From NCBI RefSeq assembly GCF_002632585.1, contig NZ_NIBV01000002.1, forward strand, positions 252,919-316,918: a DNA stretch of 64,000 nucleotides, in the 5' to 3' direction. This DNA comes from Xenorhabdus szentirmaii DSM 16338 (GTDB lineage Bacteria > Pseudomonadota > Gammaproteobacteria > Enterobacterales > Enterobacteriaceae). Both the position numbers and the translations under genes were made by a program. Positions 50,679 to 62,009 of the stretch are shown piece by piece (within the stretch, counting starts at the first letter, position 1; each line of letters opens with the position of its first letter). The notes below the pieces were generated by a model that made no database searches, had not been told where the DNA came from, and was given only the letters and a program-made list of their open reading frames with translations.

Positions 50679-51791
50679 TCATAAACTTTTGGACAATAAT
50701 TTACGATGTGTATGTATCGACATAATAATGCCGAAACCTGCCATTAAGACAATTAATGCGGACCCCCCGTAGCTAATGAGGGGAAGGGGGACGCCAACGA
50801 CTGGCAGGATACCGCTTACCATGCCAATATTTACGAAAACATAAACAAATAAAATCAATATTAACCCACCGACCATCACTCGCCCGAATGTATTTTGGGC
50901 TTTGGCAGCAATAAACAGGCCGCGCACGATGACCATTAAATAAAGCCCGAGCAGTACAAGAACGCCTATGAGCCCTAACTCCTCAGCCAAAACGGCAAAT
51001 ATGAAGTCGGTATGTCGTTCAGGAAGGAATTCAAGTTGTGATTGTGTCCCTTGCAGCCAACCTTTTCCAAATAACCCACCTGAGCCAATGGCAATTTTGG
51101 ATTGGATGATATGGTAGCCTTTGCCCAGAGGGTCACTTTCAGGATCAAGTAACATCATGACACGGTCACGCTGGTAGTCGTGCATCAGGAAAAACCACAG
51201 TATAGGAATAAAACAGGCCACTAATAGGGCAGCTATGCCAATTAATCGCCAGTTCATTCCTGCCAGGAACAGAATGAACAGACCAGAAGCAGCCACTAAA
51301 ATGGATGTCCCTAAATCGGGTTGTGCAGCCACAAGCAGTGTTGGTAAAAAAGTCAGGAATAACGCTATGCCGGTATTTTTTAATGAAGGTGGACAAAGAT
51401 CGCGATTCATAAAACGGGCGACCATCAAAGGGACGGCAATTTTAGCAATTTCTGAGGGCTGAAATCGGACAACGCCCAAATCTAACCAGCGCTGGGCTCC
51501 TTTACTGATTTGCCCGAACACATCAACCAAAATAAGCAGTATGACACAGACAATATAGAGATAAGGAGCCCAACTTTCATATATGCGTGGAGGGATCTGA
51601 GCCATGACAATCATGACTATCAGCCCCATGATAACCTGTCCTACTTTACGCTCCATCATATCGACATCTTGCCCGCTGGCACTCCACATAATGAAAAGGC
51701 TATAGGCCAGTAATGCCATCACGCACAGAAGCAGTGGAATATCTATGTGCATTCGGGTCCAAAAAGGAATTTTGGTTTGAGAATCTGTCAT
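50679..51791 (-). CDS. mrdB: Peptidoglycan glycosyltransferase RodA
   Basis: SEDS-family polymerase of lateral-wall peptidoglycan, partner of PBP2 in the elongasome. The ATG at 51791 ([11 protein letters not shown]) gives 370 residues, equal to E. coli; the frame continues to a TTG at 51803, rejected because GAGTAAG serves the ATG. Conserved blocks are [42 protein letters not shown] and [11 protein letters not shown]. Confidence 0.96.
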   Translation of the reverse strand: MTDSQTKIPFWTRMHIDIPLLLCVMALLAYSLFIMWSASGQDVDMMERKVGQVIMGLIVMIVMAQIPPRIYESWAPYLYIVCVILLILVDVFGQISKGAQRWLDLGVVRFQPSEIAKIAVPLMVARFMNRDLCPPSLKNTGIALFLTFLPTLLVAAQPDLGTSILVAASGLFILFLAGMNWRLIGIAALLVACFIPILWFFLMHDYQRDRVMMLLDPESDPLGKGYHIIQSKIAIGSGGLFGKGWLQGTQSQLEFLPERHTDFIFAVLAEELGLIGVLVLLGLYLMVIVRGLFIAAKAQNTFGRVMVGGLILILFVYVFVNIGMVSGILPVVGVPLPLISYGGSALIVLMAGFGIIMSIHTHRKLLSKSL

Positions 51792-51809
51792 CGTCTTACT
51801 CAATTTAAT

Positions 51810-53711
51810 TTATGTTCTGGCAGCCGGTATTCCGGGCGTTGCTGGCGTCGCGGCAGGCTGGGCCGCTTGATTATCCCTGAGTAAAATGTGGTCCAGAATT
51901 TGACGAATAACTGTACCGACAGGTGGCCCTGAACCCCCATTTTCCAGAATGATAGAAACCGCAACAGTCGGATTATCATAAGGTGCAAAAGCAATCATTA
52001 GCTTATGATCCCGCAAGTGTTCAGCAAGTTTGCTCGCATTATAGGTTTCATAACGGAAAACCTGAGCCGTACCTGACTTGGCGGCTGCTTTATACCGTGT
52101 TCCGGCAAAGAACCGGCGGGCTGTACCATTGGGGGCGTTGGCAACGCCATACATTCCATCTTTGGCGATTTCCCAATAGCCGGAGTGAATATCCCCAATC
52201 GGCTCACTGACTGGCGGGTGATAGGGATGCATTTCACCGTTGACGCGCGTACTCATCAAGAAATGCGGTGTTTTCACTTCGCCATCATTGATTAATATCA
52301 TCAAGGCCTTCACCATTTGCATAGGCGTTGCAGTCCAATATCCCTGCCCGATACCTACGGAAATAGTATCTCCTTGATACCACGGTTTTTTATAGCGTTT
52401 TAGCTTCCATTCACGGGTTGGCATATTACCCGGACTTTCCTCTTTTAAGTCAATTCCGGTAAATTGACCATAGCCAAATTTTGACATCCATTCTGACAAT
52501 TTATCGATACCCATGTCATAGGCGACTTGGTAGAAAAAAGTATCCGAAGATTCAACAATCGCTTTATGGACATTCAATTTTCCGTGGCCATAGCGTTTCC
52601 AGTCACGGTAACGTTGTTCAGAACCTGGTAATTGCCACCAGCCGGGATCAAATATTGTTGTATTCTTTGTGATGACATCACTGCTGAGGGCTGCGGAAGC
52701 AACAAAAGGTTTCACCGTTGATGCCGGAGGATAAGCACCTTGGGTAGCCCTGTTGATCAGGGGCCGGTTTGGGTTGTTGAGCAAGGCGCTATAATCTTTG
52801 CTGGAAATTCCGTCGACAAAGAGGTTTGGATCGTAACTCGGGTTGGATACCATAGCCAAAACCTCCCCGGTGCGGGGATCGGTAACCACAACACCTGCAC
52901 GGCTGGTTGTCAGTATTTCTTCGATATAGGTTTGCAGTTCTAAATCGATAGATAAATAAATATCTTTACCTGCTTGTGGTGGCTGTTCATGCAATTGCCG
53001 GATGACTTTGCCGCGATTGTTGACTTCGACCTCTTCATAACCGGGTTTGCCATGGAGAGTGGTTTCATAATAACGCTCAATACCTAATTTGCCGATATCA
53101 TGAGTCGCCGCGTAGTCTGACAAAATGCCCTCTTTATCGAGACGTTCCACATCTTTGTCATTGATTTTGGCTACATAGCCAATGACATGGGTCAATGCTG
53201 AACCATAAGGATAATAGCGGCGTTGATAGCCTTTGATTTCCAGCCCCGGAAAACGGTACTGATTGACAGAGAATCGGGCGACCTGAACTTGTGTCAGTGA
53301 TGTTTTCAACGGAATCGAAGTAAAACGGCGTGCCCGTTGACGCTCTTTTTTGAAGGCTTCAATATCTTCATCAGTCAGCCCGATAACAGAACGCAACTCT
53401 TCCAATGTCTTATCGAGATCGGCAACCTTTTGCGGCACAATTTCCAATTGATAAATCGTCCGGTTTGTTGCCAGAGGTGTACCATTGCGGTCATAAATAA
53501 TGCCCCGGCTCGGGGCTATGGGAACGAGTTTAATTCGGTTCCCGTTCGAGCGGGTTTGGTAATCTTCGTGGCGGGTGATCTGGAGGTTATAAAGGTTGGC
53601 AATCAGGATACCTGTTAAAATAATAATACCCATAAACGCCACAAGTGAGCGACGTATAAACAAGGCTGATTCAGCCGAATGATCACGAAAAGGCGTTCGT
53701 TTATTCTTCAT
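51810..53711 (-). CDS. mrdA: Peptidoglycan transpeptidase PBP2
   Basis: Class B penicillin-binding protein that cross-links lateral-wall peptidoglycan with RodA. It has a single N-terminal anchor (SLVAFMGIIILTGILIANLY), a pedestal region with APSRGIIYDRNG, and a transpeptidase domain with STVK (active Ser near 330), SSDTFF (SxN-like) and KSGTAQ. From ATG 53711 it has 633 residues, the E. coli length. A GTG at 53729 is also in frame with a possible ribosome site (TAGGGT), so the start is not certain. Confidence 0.95.
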   Translation of the reverse strand: MKNKRTPFRDHSAESALFIRRSLVAFMGIIILTGILIANLYNLQITRHEDYQTRSNGNRIKLVPIAPSRGIIYDRNGTPLATNRTIYQLEIVPQKVADLDKTLEELRSVIGLTDEDIEAFKKERQRARRFTSIPLKTSLTQVQVARFSVNQYRFPGLEIKGYQRRYYPYGSALTHVIGYVAKINDKDVERLDKEGILSDYAATHDIGKLGIERYYETTLHGKPGYEEVEVNNRGKVIRQLHEQPPQAGKDIYLSIDLELQTYIEEILTTSRAGVVVTDPRTGEVLAMVSNPSYDPNLFVDGISSKDYSALLNNPNRPLINRATQGAYPPASTVKPFVASAALSSDVITKNTTIFDPGWWQLPGSEQRYRDWKRYGHGKLNVHKAIVESSDTFFYQVAYDMGIDKLSEWMSKFGYGQFTGIDLKEESPGNMPTREWKLKRYKKPWYQGDTISVGIGQGYWTATPMQMVKALMILINDGEVKTPHFLMSTRVNGEMHPYHPPVSEPIGDIHSGYWEIAKDGMYGVANAPNGTARRFFAGTRYKAAAKSGTAQVFRYETYNASKLAEHLRDHKLMIAFAPYDNPTVAVSIILENGGSGPPVGTVIRQILDHILLRDNQAAQPAATPATPGIPAART

Positions 53712-53749
53712 CCCATTGCCAGAATTCACGGTGATAGATTACCCTAGAT

Positions 53750-54220
53750 TTATTCCCGGTGATAAGGGTGGTTAGTCGTTATGCTCCACGCTCGATAAAG
53801 GCTCTCTGCAACCAAAACACGAACAAGAGGATGTGGCATAGTCAGAGGAGAAAGCGACCAGCTTTGTTCTGCTGCGGCTTTACAGGCAGGTGCCAGGCCT
53901 TCAGGGCCGCCAATCAGCAAGCTGACATTTCTGCCATCTAATTTCCATCGTTCAAGTTGTTGTGCTAATTGCGGCGTATCCCAGCGAGAGCCCGGAATAT
54001 CCAGCGTGACAATGCGGTTGCCTTTTCCAACGGCAGCAAGCATTTGTTCGCCTTCTTTTTCTAAAATACGTTTGATATCAGCATTCTTACCTCGTTTTCC
54101 GGCTGGAATTTCAATCAGCTCAAAAGGCATATCCTTGGGAAAACGATTTAAATAATCAGTGAAGCCGGTCTGAACCCAGTCCGGCATTTTTGTTCCTACA
54201 GCGACCAATTGTAGCTTCAA
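53750..54220 (-). CDS. rlmH: 23S rRNA pseudouridine-1915 N3-methyltransferase
   Basis: SPOUT-class enzyme that methylates pseudouridine 1915 in helix 69 of 23S rRNA, a base made by RluD, also encoded in this window. The TTG at 54220 ([15 protein letters not shown]) has GGAG 6 bases upstream and fits the E. coli start; TTG 54226 is possible. It shows LLIGGPEGL and the C-terminal [15 protein letters not shown]. It has 156 residues against 155. Confidence 0.94.
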   Translation of the reverse strand: MKLQLVAVGTKMPDWVQTGFTDYLNRFPKDMPFELIEIPAGKRGKNADIKRILEKEGEQMLAAVGKGNRIVTLDIPGSRWDTPQLAQQLERWKLDGRNVSLLIGGPEGLAPACKAAAEQSWSLSPLTMPHPLVRVLVAESLYRAWSITTNHPYHRE

Positions 54221-54222
54221 AC

Positions 54223-54540
54223 TCAACTCCAGAGTTTTTCTAATTCGTACATGCGGCGGCTGTCTTCCTGCATCACATGAATCATGATTTCCCCAAGATC
54301 CACAACTATCCAGTCTGAAATACCTTGTCCTTCAACACCTAAAGGCATAATGCCTACTTCGCGGCAATCATCAATCAAATTATCTGCCACAGACATCAGG
54401 TGGCGGCTTGATGTTCCGGTACAGATAACCATGCAATCAGTTATGCTGGATTTTCCGCGAACGTCTATAGAAACAATATCCTGTGCTTTGGAATCTTCAA
54501 GTTTATCAATAACAAATTGTTGTAGTTCTGTGCCTTGCAA
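54223..54540 (-). CDS. rsfS: Ribosomal silencing factor RsfS
   Basis: Binds L14 of the 50S subunit and prevents subunit joining in starvation. The TTG at 54540 ([16 protein letters not shown]) gives 105 residues, as in E. coli, where a TTG start is also used; AAAGG lies 8 bases upstream. A GTG at 54549 is the alternative. It contains [22 protein letters not shown] and [29 protein letters not shown]. rlmH starts 2 bases after its stop. Confidence 0.94.
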   Translation of the reverse strand: MQGTELQQFVIDKLEDSKAQDIVSIDVRGKSSITDCMVICTGTSSRHLMSVADNLIDDCREVGIMPLGVEGQGISDWIVVDLGEIMIHVMQEDSRRMYELEKLWS

Positions 54541-54644
54541 AAGGATCACCTTTATTTCATAAAAATGGGATAAGTAACGCAGAATAATAACATGCCAATC
54601 TCAGTAATAGTAAACAACTTAACGACAAACCACGCATGTTCCCC

Positions 54645-55343
54645 TTACTGTCGATAAAGTCCCTGTGAATCAATATAATCTTGTATTGATGGCGGGAGCA
54701 GATCATTACAGCTTAGACCCTGCTGTTGACGTAGGCGAATCTCTGTTGCTGAGATATTTAATAATGGAGTGGCCGCTAAATAAATATAACCGTGTGGTTT
54801 TTGGCTCAATAGATTTGGCGTATCAATTTGGTGTTGTTCAAGCCACTGCTGCATTTCTGGTGTTGAAAGCTTGCTTTCATAGCCCGGACGGGAACAAACC
54901 AGCAAATGGCAATTATCAAGCAGTTTTTCCCATTTATACCAGGTATGGATAGTTTGTAATGAATCCTGACCGATAATGAAGGCCAATGGGCATTGTTCTC
55001 CCAACTCCTGCCGGAAGGATTTCAAGGTGTCTATCGTATAAGAGGGGGTTTGACGGTCTAATTCTCGCCTGTCCACGGTAAAAAGAGGTTTGTCCTGAAT
55101 CGCCAGATGAACCATTTCCAAACGTTGCCGGGCAGTGGCTTCAGGTTGAGGGCGATGGGGCGGAACGTGATTGGGTAATAAAATAACCTGTTTTAGCCCG
55201 ACTTGTTGCGCCAATACTTCTACCGGGCGTAAATGACCATAATGAATAGGATCAAATGTGCCGCCGAACAGTGCCTGAATAACGGGTAAATTGTTGTCGG
55301 TTGTTGGCTTAAGAGGTGTGATTGGGTCGAGATTATCAGTCAT
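54645..55343 (-). CDS. nadD: Nicotinate-nucleotide adenylyltransferase
   Basis: Adenylates nicotinate mononucleotide to deamido-NAD in NAD synthesis. The nucleotidyltransferase motifs are [14 protein letters not shown] (~27-40) and the C-terminal ISATEIRLR. Also seen are [13 protein letters not shown] and [20 protein letters not shown]. It has 232 residues, longer than E. coli (213) at the N-terminus. It overlaps the end of holA by 8 bases. E. coli has cobC/phpB between nadD and rsfS; here only 95 bases remain. Confidence 0.95.
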   Translation of the reverse strand: MTDNLDPITPLKPTTDNNLPVIQALFGGTFDPIHYGHLRPVEVLAQQVGLKQVILLPNHVPPHRPQPEATARQRLEMVHLAIQDKPLFTVDRRELDRQTPSYTIDTLKSFRQELGEQCPLAFIIGQDSLQTIHTWYKWEKLLDNCHLLVCSRPGYESKLSTPEMQQWLEQHQIDTPNLLSQKPHGYIYLAATPLLNISATEIRLRQQQGLSCNDLLPPSIQDYIDSQGLYRQ

Positions 55344-56367
55344 TCAAGAAACTCCCTGGTAATTGTTTTCCACATAGCAGCATGGAAAGCGTTTCCAGAT
55401 CAGCCCAAATGGATTGGCTATAATCCTGTTTGACACGCAGTTCCATCTGGGTCAGTAAGTGTATGGCAGATTGCAGTTCTTGCTGTGAAATACGCTGTAA
55501 TGCCGCAGTTAACAAAGGCCTGCGATTTTGCCAGATTTTGTGCTGATCAAACGACGTCTTCAAGGGCACGGTTTTTCCTCGGCGTTTAATGATCAGAAGT
55601 AGCATCAGTTCTCGCTGCACAGTACGAAGTAAAATAACCGGTTCACTCTCTTCTTGCCGAAGCTGCTTAAGTATATGCCATGCTCGTTTTATTTTGCCTG
55701 CCAGCAGGGCATCAACCCAATGGTAGGGGGAAAAATGAGCGGCATCATTCACCGCCTCTTCAACACGAGGAAGTGTCAGCCGGCTATCGGGGTAGAGCAA
55801 AGAAAGGCGTTCCAATGCCTGAGACAGAGCCAGTAAATTTCCTTCATAGCAATAGCACAGAAGCTGGTTGGCCTCATTTTCCAGAGACAGCCCCATATTT
55901 TTGGCACGCTGTGAAACCCATTGCGGCAGGCGACTTTGTTCTGGGGCCAAGCAACTGACATAGACGCCATTTTTGCCGAAAGCCTGAAACCACGGGCTAT
56001 TTTCCTGCGCTTTTGTCAGTTTGTGCCCGCGTAATACCAGCAAGATATCCGGATGCAATAACTCTGATAGCTTGGTCAACCGTTCAGCGATGGCGGCATT
56101 GGGGCCATTTTCTGGAAGTAGAAGAATGAGTAACTGGCGACTGGCAAACAAGCTGAGTGATTGGCATAAACTGAAAATTTCATCCCAATCAGTATGGTTG
56201 TCCAGTGCGAAAGTAAAATGCTCCAAAAAACCGTGTTGTTCAGCCACCTTGCGAATGTTGTCTTGGCTTTCTTGTAAAAGCAAAGGCTCATTGCCCCAGA
56301 GCAAGTAGCTGTTTCGCAGCCCTTCATTGAGCTGCGAGAGGAGTTGTTCAGGATAAAGTCGAATCAT
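55336..56367 (-). CDS. holA: DNA polymerase III delta subunit
   Basis: Clamp-loader subunit that opens the beta clamp. It has 343 residues, as in E. coli, with the typical start [13 protein letters not shown] and [13 protein letters not shown], and later [15 protein letters not shown] and a helical C-terminal collar region. The start overlaps the lptE stop (ATGA) and the end overlaps nadD. Confidence 0.95.
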   Translation of the reverse strand: MIRLYPEQLLSQLNEGLRNSYLLWGNEPLLLQESQDNIRKVAEQHGFLEHFTFALDNHTDWDEIFSLCQSLSLFASRQLLILLLPENGPNAAIAERLTKLSELLHPDILLVLRGHKLTKAQENSPWFQAFGKNGVYVSCLAPEQSRLPQWVSQRAKNMGLSLENEANQLLCYCYEGNLLALSQALERLSLLYPDSRLTLPRVEEAVNDAAHFSPYHWVDALLAGKIKRAWHILKQLRQEESEPVILLRTVQRELMLLLIIKRRGKTVPLKTSFDQHKIWQNRRPLLTAALQRISQQELQSAIHLLTQMELRVKQDYSQSIWADLETLSMLLCGKQLPGSFLND

Positions 56368-56924
56368 TGTTTCAATGTAGTCGCAGTTTTCTGTTTTTCT
56401 TCCGCTTTCAGAAGTTCTGCACTATGAATAGTCAACAGTTGACGTATAAGTTGATGGGCTATTTGCTCACGCATCTCCTGTTTGACGAGTTCATTTTCTG
56501 CATCTTTTGCCAATGTTTCCAAAGGGTTATCGAAGAAAGAGCGATCAACCCTTGCCCGCAGTGGATAGATACTGCCGTCAGGCATCAGAACCTGAGCATC
56601 AACGTTCAGCACTAATTGGCGCTCTGCGGCTTTACCATCCTGAAAAACGGAGACTGTTTCTTTGTTTTCACTGTCCCCCATAAGTTTCAGGATAGGTACT
56701 GAAGCATCACCGTGATCAATAATAGTGACATTATTCAGGCGAAGCTGTTGACGCATTGCCCGTGCCAGCGGCCCGTAGGGGTCACCTGAGCTCAGTTGCA
56801 ATATTTGCAGCTCTTTGGGTATTTGTGTTGTACCTCGGAGATGAAAGCCGCAGCCGGCGGTGACTAGCACCGCCAAACCGAGTAACAACGTGATAATACG
56901 ATGTCGCAGATTATTTTCTACCAC
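56364..56924 (-). CDS. lptE: LPS-assembly lipoprotein LptE
   Basis: Outer-membrane lipoprotein plug of the LptD translocon that places lipopolysaccharide on the cell surface. It has a lipobox VTAGCG (Cys25) followed by [14 protein letters not shown], the family's characteristic start of the mature protein. The GTG at 56924 has AGGAGG 8 bases upstream. It has 186 residues against 193 in E. coli and lies 18 bases after leuS in a leuS-lptE-holA-nadD run. Confidence 0.95.
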   Translation of the reverse strand: MVENNLRHRIITLLLGLAVLVTAGCGFHLRGTTQIPKELQILQLSSGDPYGPLARAMRQQLRLNNVTIIDHGDASVPILKLMGDSENKETVSVFQDGKAAERQLVLNVDAQVLMPDGSIYPLRARVDRSFFDNPLETLAKDAENELVKQEMREQIAHQLIRQLLTIHSAELLKAEEKQKTATTLKQ

Positions 56925-56942
56925 AAACAGGGCCTCCTGTTA

Positions 56943-59525
56943 TCAGCCAACAACCAGGTTCAACAACTTACCCGGAACATAGATGACTTTGCGAATACTG
57001 ACACCTTCAAGATATTTGGATACACCGTATTCCTGTGTTGCCATTTCCTGAACATGTTCTTTTGTTGCATCTGCCGGTACAGTAATACGGCCACGAACTT
57101 TACCGTTGATCTGGATGATGACCAGTTTAGTATCATCAACCATTGCCTGTTCATCTGCTTCTGGCCATGCTGCAATATCAATGTCATTGCTATTGCCAAG
57201 CGCCTTCCACATAACGACACAAACGTGCGGCGTGATAGGGGAAAGCATGCGAACAATCGCAGTCAGCGCTTCTTGCATTAGGGCGCGATCTTGCTCAGTC
57301 TCCTGCGGAGAGCGAGTCAATTTGTTCATCAGCTCCATGATTGCAGCAACAGCGGTATTGAATGCCTGACGCCGGCCAATATCATCGGTGACTTTTGCGA
57401 TGGTTTTGTGCAGATCACGGCGCAGATCTTTTTGTTCAGCCGTCAATTTGCTGACATCCAGCGGCTGGGTTGCCCCTTTGCCGCTGTGCTCATAAACCAG
57501 ACGCCATACACGCTTCAGGAAGCGGTTAGCACCTTCAACGCCAGATTCCTGCCATTCCAGAGTCAGCTCTGGCGGCGCCGCAAACATCATGAACAAACGG
57601 ACAGTATCAGCGCCGTACTTATCGACCATAACTTGTGGATCGATACCATTATTCTTCGATTTGGACATCTTGCTCATGCCGGTATAAACCAGTTCATGGC
57701 CTTCTTGGTCCGTTGCTTTCACGATGCGGCCTTTGTCATCACGCTCAACTGTGACGTCAGCCGGGGAAACCCAGACTTTTTCGCCACTGTTGCCGGTGTA
57801 ATAGAACGCATCAGCCAGAACCATACCCTGGCACAGCAGATGTTTAGCCGGTTCATCTGAGTTGACCATGCCGGCATCGCGCATCAGTTTATGGAAGAAA
57901 CGGAAATACATCAGGTGCATTATCGCATGTTCAATACCACCGATGTATTGATCTACTGGCAGCCAATAGTTGGCCGCAGCCGGGTCCAGCATGCCTTTAT
58001 CATAATCAGGGCAAGTATAGCGTGCGTAATACCAGGAAGATTCCATGAAAGTATCAAAGGTATCTGTTTCAAACCGTGCCGGCTGACCATTGATCGTGGT
58101 TTTCGCCCACTCCGGATCAGCTTTGATTGGGCTGGTAATGCCATCCATCACAACATCTTCAGGCAGAACAACCGGCAGCTGATCTTCTGGCACTGGAACG
58201 ACAGTGCCGTCTTCCAGTGTTGCCATCGGAATTGGCGCTCCCCAATAACGTTGGCGGGAAACCCCCCAGTCACGCAGGCGGTAATTGACTTTGCGCTGGC
58301 CTACCCCCATTGAAACCAATTTATCAGCAATGGCATTGAAACCTTCTTCATTGCTCAATCCATCGAATTCACCGGAGTTGCACAGGGCATTTTTGTCTGT
58401 CAGTGCGGCTTCTTGAATGTTTGGTTCATTACCGTCATTATCCAGAATCACGGCTTTCATCGGCAGGTTATATTTGGTCGCGAATTCCCAGTCACGTTGA
58501 TCGTGTGCAGGAACAGCCATTACCGCACCAGTGCCGTATTCCATCAGAACAAAGTTAGCAACCCAGATAGCGATTTTTTCATTGGTCAATGGATGAATCA
58601 CGAACATGCCCGTTGACATGCCTTTTTTCTCCATTGTCGCCATATCAGCTTCAGCAACTTTGGTATTGCGACATTCATTAATGAACTCGGCCAATGCCGG
58701 ATTGTTTTCAGTCGCTTGCTTAGCCAGAGGATGGCCCGCTGCTACAGCAACATAGGTTGCCCCCATGAAAGTGTCTGGGCGAGTTGTGTAAACAGTGAGT
58801 TTTTCTTGACTGTCAGCAACATTAAACGTGATTTCAACACCTTCAGAACGGCCTATCCAGTTGCGCTGCATGATCTTGACCTGCTCAGGCCAATCTTCCA
58901 GCTTGTCCAGATCGTTTAGCAGTTCTTCTGCGTAAGCGGTAATTTTGATGAACCACTGAGGGATCTCTTTACGCTCAACCTGAGTATCACAACGCCAGCA
59001 GCAACCATCAATAACCTGCTCATTTGCCAGAACGGTCAGATCATGTGGACACCAGTTAACCGCAGAGGTTTTTTTGTATACAAGACCTTTTTCGTACAAT
59101 TTAGTGAAGAACCACTGTTCCCAGCGATAGTATTCTGGTGTACAGGTTGTGACTTCACGATCCCAGTCATAGCCGAAGCCCAGCATTTTCAACTGGTTTT
59201 TCATGTACTCGATATTGGAATAAGTCCAAGGCGCTGGAGCGGTATTATTTTTTATCGCAGCACCTTCTGCTGGCAGGCCGAATGCATCCCAACCGATAGG
59301 TTGCAGCACATTTTTACCCAGCATACGCTGATAACGGGAAATTACATCACCAATAGTGTAGTTACGGACATGACCCATGTGTAGTCGGCCAGAAGGATAA
59401 GGCAGCATGGACAGGCAGTAATATTTTTCTTTACTGTTGTCTTCTGTCACTTTAAACGTTTGCTTCTCTTGCCAATGAAGCTGGACTTGTTGCTCTATGT
59501 CTTCTGGACGATATTGTTCTTGCAT
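56943..59525 (-). CDS. leuS: Leucyl-tRNA synthetase
   Basis: Class I aminoacyl-tRNA synthetase. The start at 59525 ([18 protein letters not shown]) gives 860 residues, the E. coli length; the frame is open to 59573. It shows the HIGH-type motif HMGH (in [15 protein letters not shown]), the KMSKS motif ([15 protein letters not shown]), the editing domain with [12 protein letters not shown], and the zinc-binding cysteines around GCCWRCDT. It is the first gene of the leuS-lptE-holA-nadD run. Confidence 0.98.
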   Translation of the reverse strand: MQEQYRPEDIEQQVQLHWQEKQTFKVTEDNSKEKYYCLSMLPYPSGRLHMGHVRNYTIGDVISRYQRMLGKNVLQPIGWDAFGLPAEGAAIKNNTAPAPWTYSNIEYMKNQLKMLGFGYDWDREVTTCTPEYYRWEQWFFTKLYEKGLVYKKTSAVNWCPHDLTVLANEQVIDGCCWRCDTQVERKEIPQWFIKITAYAEELLNDLDKLEDWPEQVKIMQRNWIGRSEGVEITFNVADSQEKLTVYTTRPDTFMGATYVAVAAGHPLAKQATENNPALAEFINECRNTKVAEADMATMEKKGMSTGMFVIHPLTNEKIAIWVANFVLMEYGTGAVMAVPAHDQRDWEFATKYNLPMKAVILDNDGNEPNIQEAALTDKNALCNSGEFDGLSNEEGFNAIADKLVSMGVGQRKVNYRLRDWGVSRQRYWGAPIPMATLEDGTVVPVPEDQLPVVLPEDVVMDGITSPIKADPEWAKTTINGQPARFETDTFDTFMESSWYYARYTCPDYDKGMLDPAAANYWLPVDQYIGGIEHAIMHLMYFRFFHKLMRDAGMVNSDEPAKHLLCQGMVLADAFYYTGNSGEKVWVSPADVTVERDDKGRIVKATDQEGHELVYTGMSKMSKSKNNGIDPQVMVDKYGADTVRLFMMFAAPPELTLEWQESGVEGANRFLKRVWRLVYEHSGKGATQPLDVSKLTAEQKDLRRDLHKTIAKVTDDIGRRQAFNTAVAAIMELMNKLTRSPQETEQDRALMQEALTAIVRMLSPITPHVCVVMWKALGNSNDIDIAAWPEADEQAMVDDTKLVIIQINGKVRGRITVPADATKEHVQEMATQEYGVSKYLEGVSIRKVIYVPGKLLNLVVG

Positions 59526-59718
59526 GGCACCGATGATCCTATGGTGAAATAAAGCTACGCCTTTAGCGAGCATGGTTGTTTATGAAATCTAAGACTCCAT
59601 AGCATAGCTGATAAGGGACAGGCGCAACAACTCTTGTTAAAGCCGGAATGCTGAAAATTATCTATTTTTGGGGAAATTCAAGGTCGGCGGCTGCGTAGCC
59701 ATCCGCCGACGAAGAGGA

Positions 59719-60444
59719 TCAGTGCAAAATTTTTGCCAGAAAATCCCGGGCACGTTCTGATTTTGGATTAGCGAAGAAATCTTCCTTTTTACTGTCTTCG
59801 ACAATTTTTCCTTCATCCATGAAAATAACCCGATGTGCTACTTTTTTGGCAAAGCCCATTTCATGGGTAACCACCATCATGGTCATGCCTTCCTTTGCCA
59901 GTTCAACCATCACGTCCAGCACTTCATTAATCATTTCAGGATCGAGTGCAGAAGTTGGTTCATCAAATAGCATGGCAATGGGGTCCATGCAAAGTGCGCG
60001 GGCTATGGCAACACGTTGTTGCTGACCACCAGAAAGTTGGGCCGGGAATTTATTGGCATGACTGGCTAATCCAACACGCTCCAGCAGCTTCAGCCCTTTT
60101 TCTGTGGCGGCTTTTTTATCCCGGTTCAATACCTTTACTTGTGCCAGTGTCAGGTTTTCAATGATAGAAAGGTGAGGAAACAGTTCAAAATGCTGGAATA
60201 CCATTCCTACTTTAGAACGTAATTGTGCCAGATTTGTTCTTTTATCATTAACTTGTGTTCCGTTTACCAGAATTTCACCTTGTTGAACAGGTTCAAGTCC
60301 GTTGACCGTTTTTATCAGCGTGGATTTTCCAGAACCAGAAGGCCCACAGACGACGACTACTTCGCCTTTTTTGACGTCAGTCGAACAATCAGTCAAAACC
60401 TGAAATTGGCCATACCACTTGGATACATTTTTCAGGGAAATCAT
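59719..60444 (-). CDS. gltL: Glutamate/aspartate ABC transporter ATPase
   Basis: ATPase of the polar amino-acid importer GltIJKL. It shows Walker [10 protein letters not shown], signature [15 protein letters not shown], Walker [15 protein letters not shown] and H-loop VTHEMGF. The ATG at 60444 overlaps the gltK stop (TGATG) and gives 241 residues, as in E. coli. Confidence 0.96.
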   Translation of the reverse strand: MISLKNVSKWYGQFQVLTDCSTDVKKGEVVVVCGPSGSGKSTLIKTVNGLEPVQQGEILVNGTQVNDKRTNLAQLRSKVGMVFQHFELFPHLSIIENLTLAQVKVLNRDKKAATEKGLKLLERVGLASHANKFPAQLSGGQQQRVAIARALCMDPIAMLFDEPTSALDPEMINEVLDVMVELAKEGMTMMVVTHEMGFAKKVAHRVIFMDEGKIVEDSKKEDFFANPKSERARDFLAKILH

Positions 60445-61118
60445 CAAACAGTCCTTTTCTTTAAGTAGTTAACCAGCATAGACGCGGAGAAACTAATCAC
60501 AAAATAAACCAACCCGGCAAACAGAACCATCTCAATCTGAGTACCGTCTCGTTCACCAATATTTGTCGCTGTACGGAAAAAATCCGCCAGACTCAGCACA
60601 TATACCAAAGAAGTATCTTGGAATAATACAATGCCTTGCGTTAATAGTAATGGGATCATTGCCCTGAATGCCTGTGGCAAAATAACCAGACGCATGCTTT
60701 GCATATTCGTCATCCCCAGCGCCAAAGCCGCTGATGATTGACCACGGGAAATACTCTGGATACCAGCCCGGATAATCTCGGAATAATAAGCCGCTTCAAA
60801 GAGCGAAAACGCTACCATCGCGGAAATCAAACGGATATCGGTTTTTGGTGATATACCTAGAACATTTTGCAATAAGTTAGGCACTATTAGATAGAACCAT
60901 AACAGAACCATCACCAGAGGAATTGAGCGGAAAAGGTTAACATACAAGGCTGCAAACCAGCTCAATGCCTTGACGGATGAGAGGCGCATCATTGCCAGGA
61001 TCGTGCCCCAGACGATACCGACGATAATGGCGATGCCGGTAATTTTAAGCGTGATTACCAACCCGTTCAGAAGGAAGGGCAGGCTGGGTATGATAGAACT
61101 CCAGTCAAACTGATACAT
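60444..61118 (-). CDS. gltK: Glutamate/aspartate ABC transporter permease
   Basis: Inner-membrane permease subunit of 224 residues with about five membrane helices. The HisM-type coupling motif is [23 protein letters not shown] in outline (EAA-like loop). The start [20 protein letters not shown] matches GltK. It follows gltJ by 3 bases. Confidence 0.95.
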   Translation of the reverse strand: MYQFDWSSIIPSLPFLLNGLVITLKITGIAIIVGIVWGTILAMMRLSSVKALSWFAALYVNLFRSIPLVMVLLWFYLIVPNLLQNVLGISPKTDIRLISAMVAFSLFEAAYYSEIIRAGIQSISRGQSSAALALGMTNMQSMRLVILPQAFRAMIPLLLTQGIVLFQDTSLVYVLSLADFFRTATNIGERDGTQIEMVLFAGLVYFVISFSASMLVNYLKKRTV

Positions 61119-61121
61119 TTC

Positions 61122-61862
61122 TTATCGTCCCCCCAAGTTGCCCGGTAAACGCACTTTTTTCTCAAGCATGCTCATAAGTAGCATGATAACGAGATTAATC
61201 CCCATGTAAGCCAAAGTGATCGCGGTGAATGATTCATAAGCATGTGCTGAATAATCCAGCAATTTACCGGCCTGTGCTGCCATATCAACTAAACCTATGG
61301 TGGAAGCGATAGCTGAGTTTTTTACCAGATTGAGCATTTCAGAGGTCATGGGAGGAATGATCACCCGATAGGCATTTGGCAGCATCACGTAACGGTAGGT
61401 TTGTGGCAAAGTTAACCCCATTGCCAGCCCGGCCGCTTTTTGCCCCCTTGGAAGAGACTGAATGGCAGCACGAACCTGTTCGCATATACGGGCGGCAGTA
61501 AATAATCCCAGACACAAGACAGAAGAAATAAAAAATTGAATATTGGGGTCCAATTCCATTTTGAACCAATTGCTTAAGTTTTTTGGCAGAAATTCTGGTA
61601 CGACCAGATACCACGTAAAAAACTGGACAATGAGTGGAACGTTGCGGAATAACTCAACGTAGCAAGTTCCAAGCCCAGAAAGAAATTTATTCGGAACAGT
61701 GCGGAGAATGCCGAACAATGAACCAACAACAAGTGCAATCACCCAAGCACAGATAGAAAGAGCGATTGTCACTTGAAAACCTGAAATCAGCCACCCTAAA
61801 TAGGTGGTATTACCAAAAGGGGCAGCTTGTAAAAAGATGCCCCAATTCCAATCAACAGACAT
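61122..61862 (-). CDS. gltJ: Glutamate/aspartate ABC transporter permease
   Basis: Second permease subunit, 246 residues, starting MSVDWNWGIFLQAAPFGNTTY. The EAA-like loop RGQKAAGLAMGLTLPQTYRYVMLPNA contacts GltL (shown here in outline). It lies 147 bases downstream of gltI, behind a strong terminator hairpin. Confidence 0.95.
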   Translation of the reverse strand: MSVDWNWGIFLQAAPFGNTTYLGWLISGFQVTIALSICAWVIALVVGSLFGILRTVPNKFLSGLGTCYVELFRNVPLIVQFFTWYLVVPEFLPKNLSNWFKMELDPNIQFFISSVLCLGLFTAARICEQVRAAIQSLPRGQKAAGLAMGLTLPQTYRYVMLPNAYRVIIPPMTSEMLNLVKNSAIASTIGLVDMAAQAGKLLDYSAHAYESFTAITLAYMGINLVIMLLMSMLEKKVRLPGNLGGR

Positions 61863-61943
61863 AACCGTGCTCCCTGAGGTGGGGGTTGGCTGTAACGCCT
61901 AAAAACGATCCATTTTTTTAATAAATTAAGTCAAAAACGAGCT

Positions 61944-61973
61944 AAAAAAATGAGGTAGGGAACGGCTACCTCA
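61944..61973 (-). terminator. Intrinsic terminator between gltI and gltJ
   Basis: On the minus strand TGAGGTAG, loop CCGTTCC, CTACCTCA and seven T form a textbook terminator inside the operon. It would let the binding protein be made in excess over the membrane parts. In E. coli and Salmonella the small RNA SroC is cut from this same interval. Confidence 0.9.
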
Positions 61974-62009
61974 CACCCATCTTGCCAATGAAATCGGGAA
62001 TTTTCAGTG

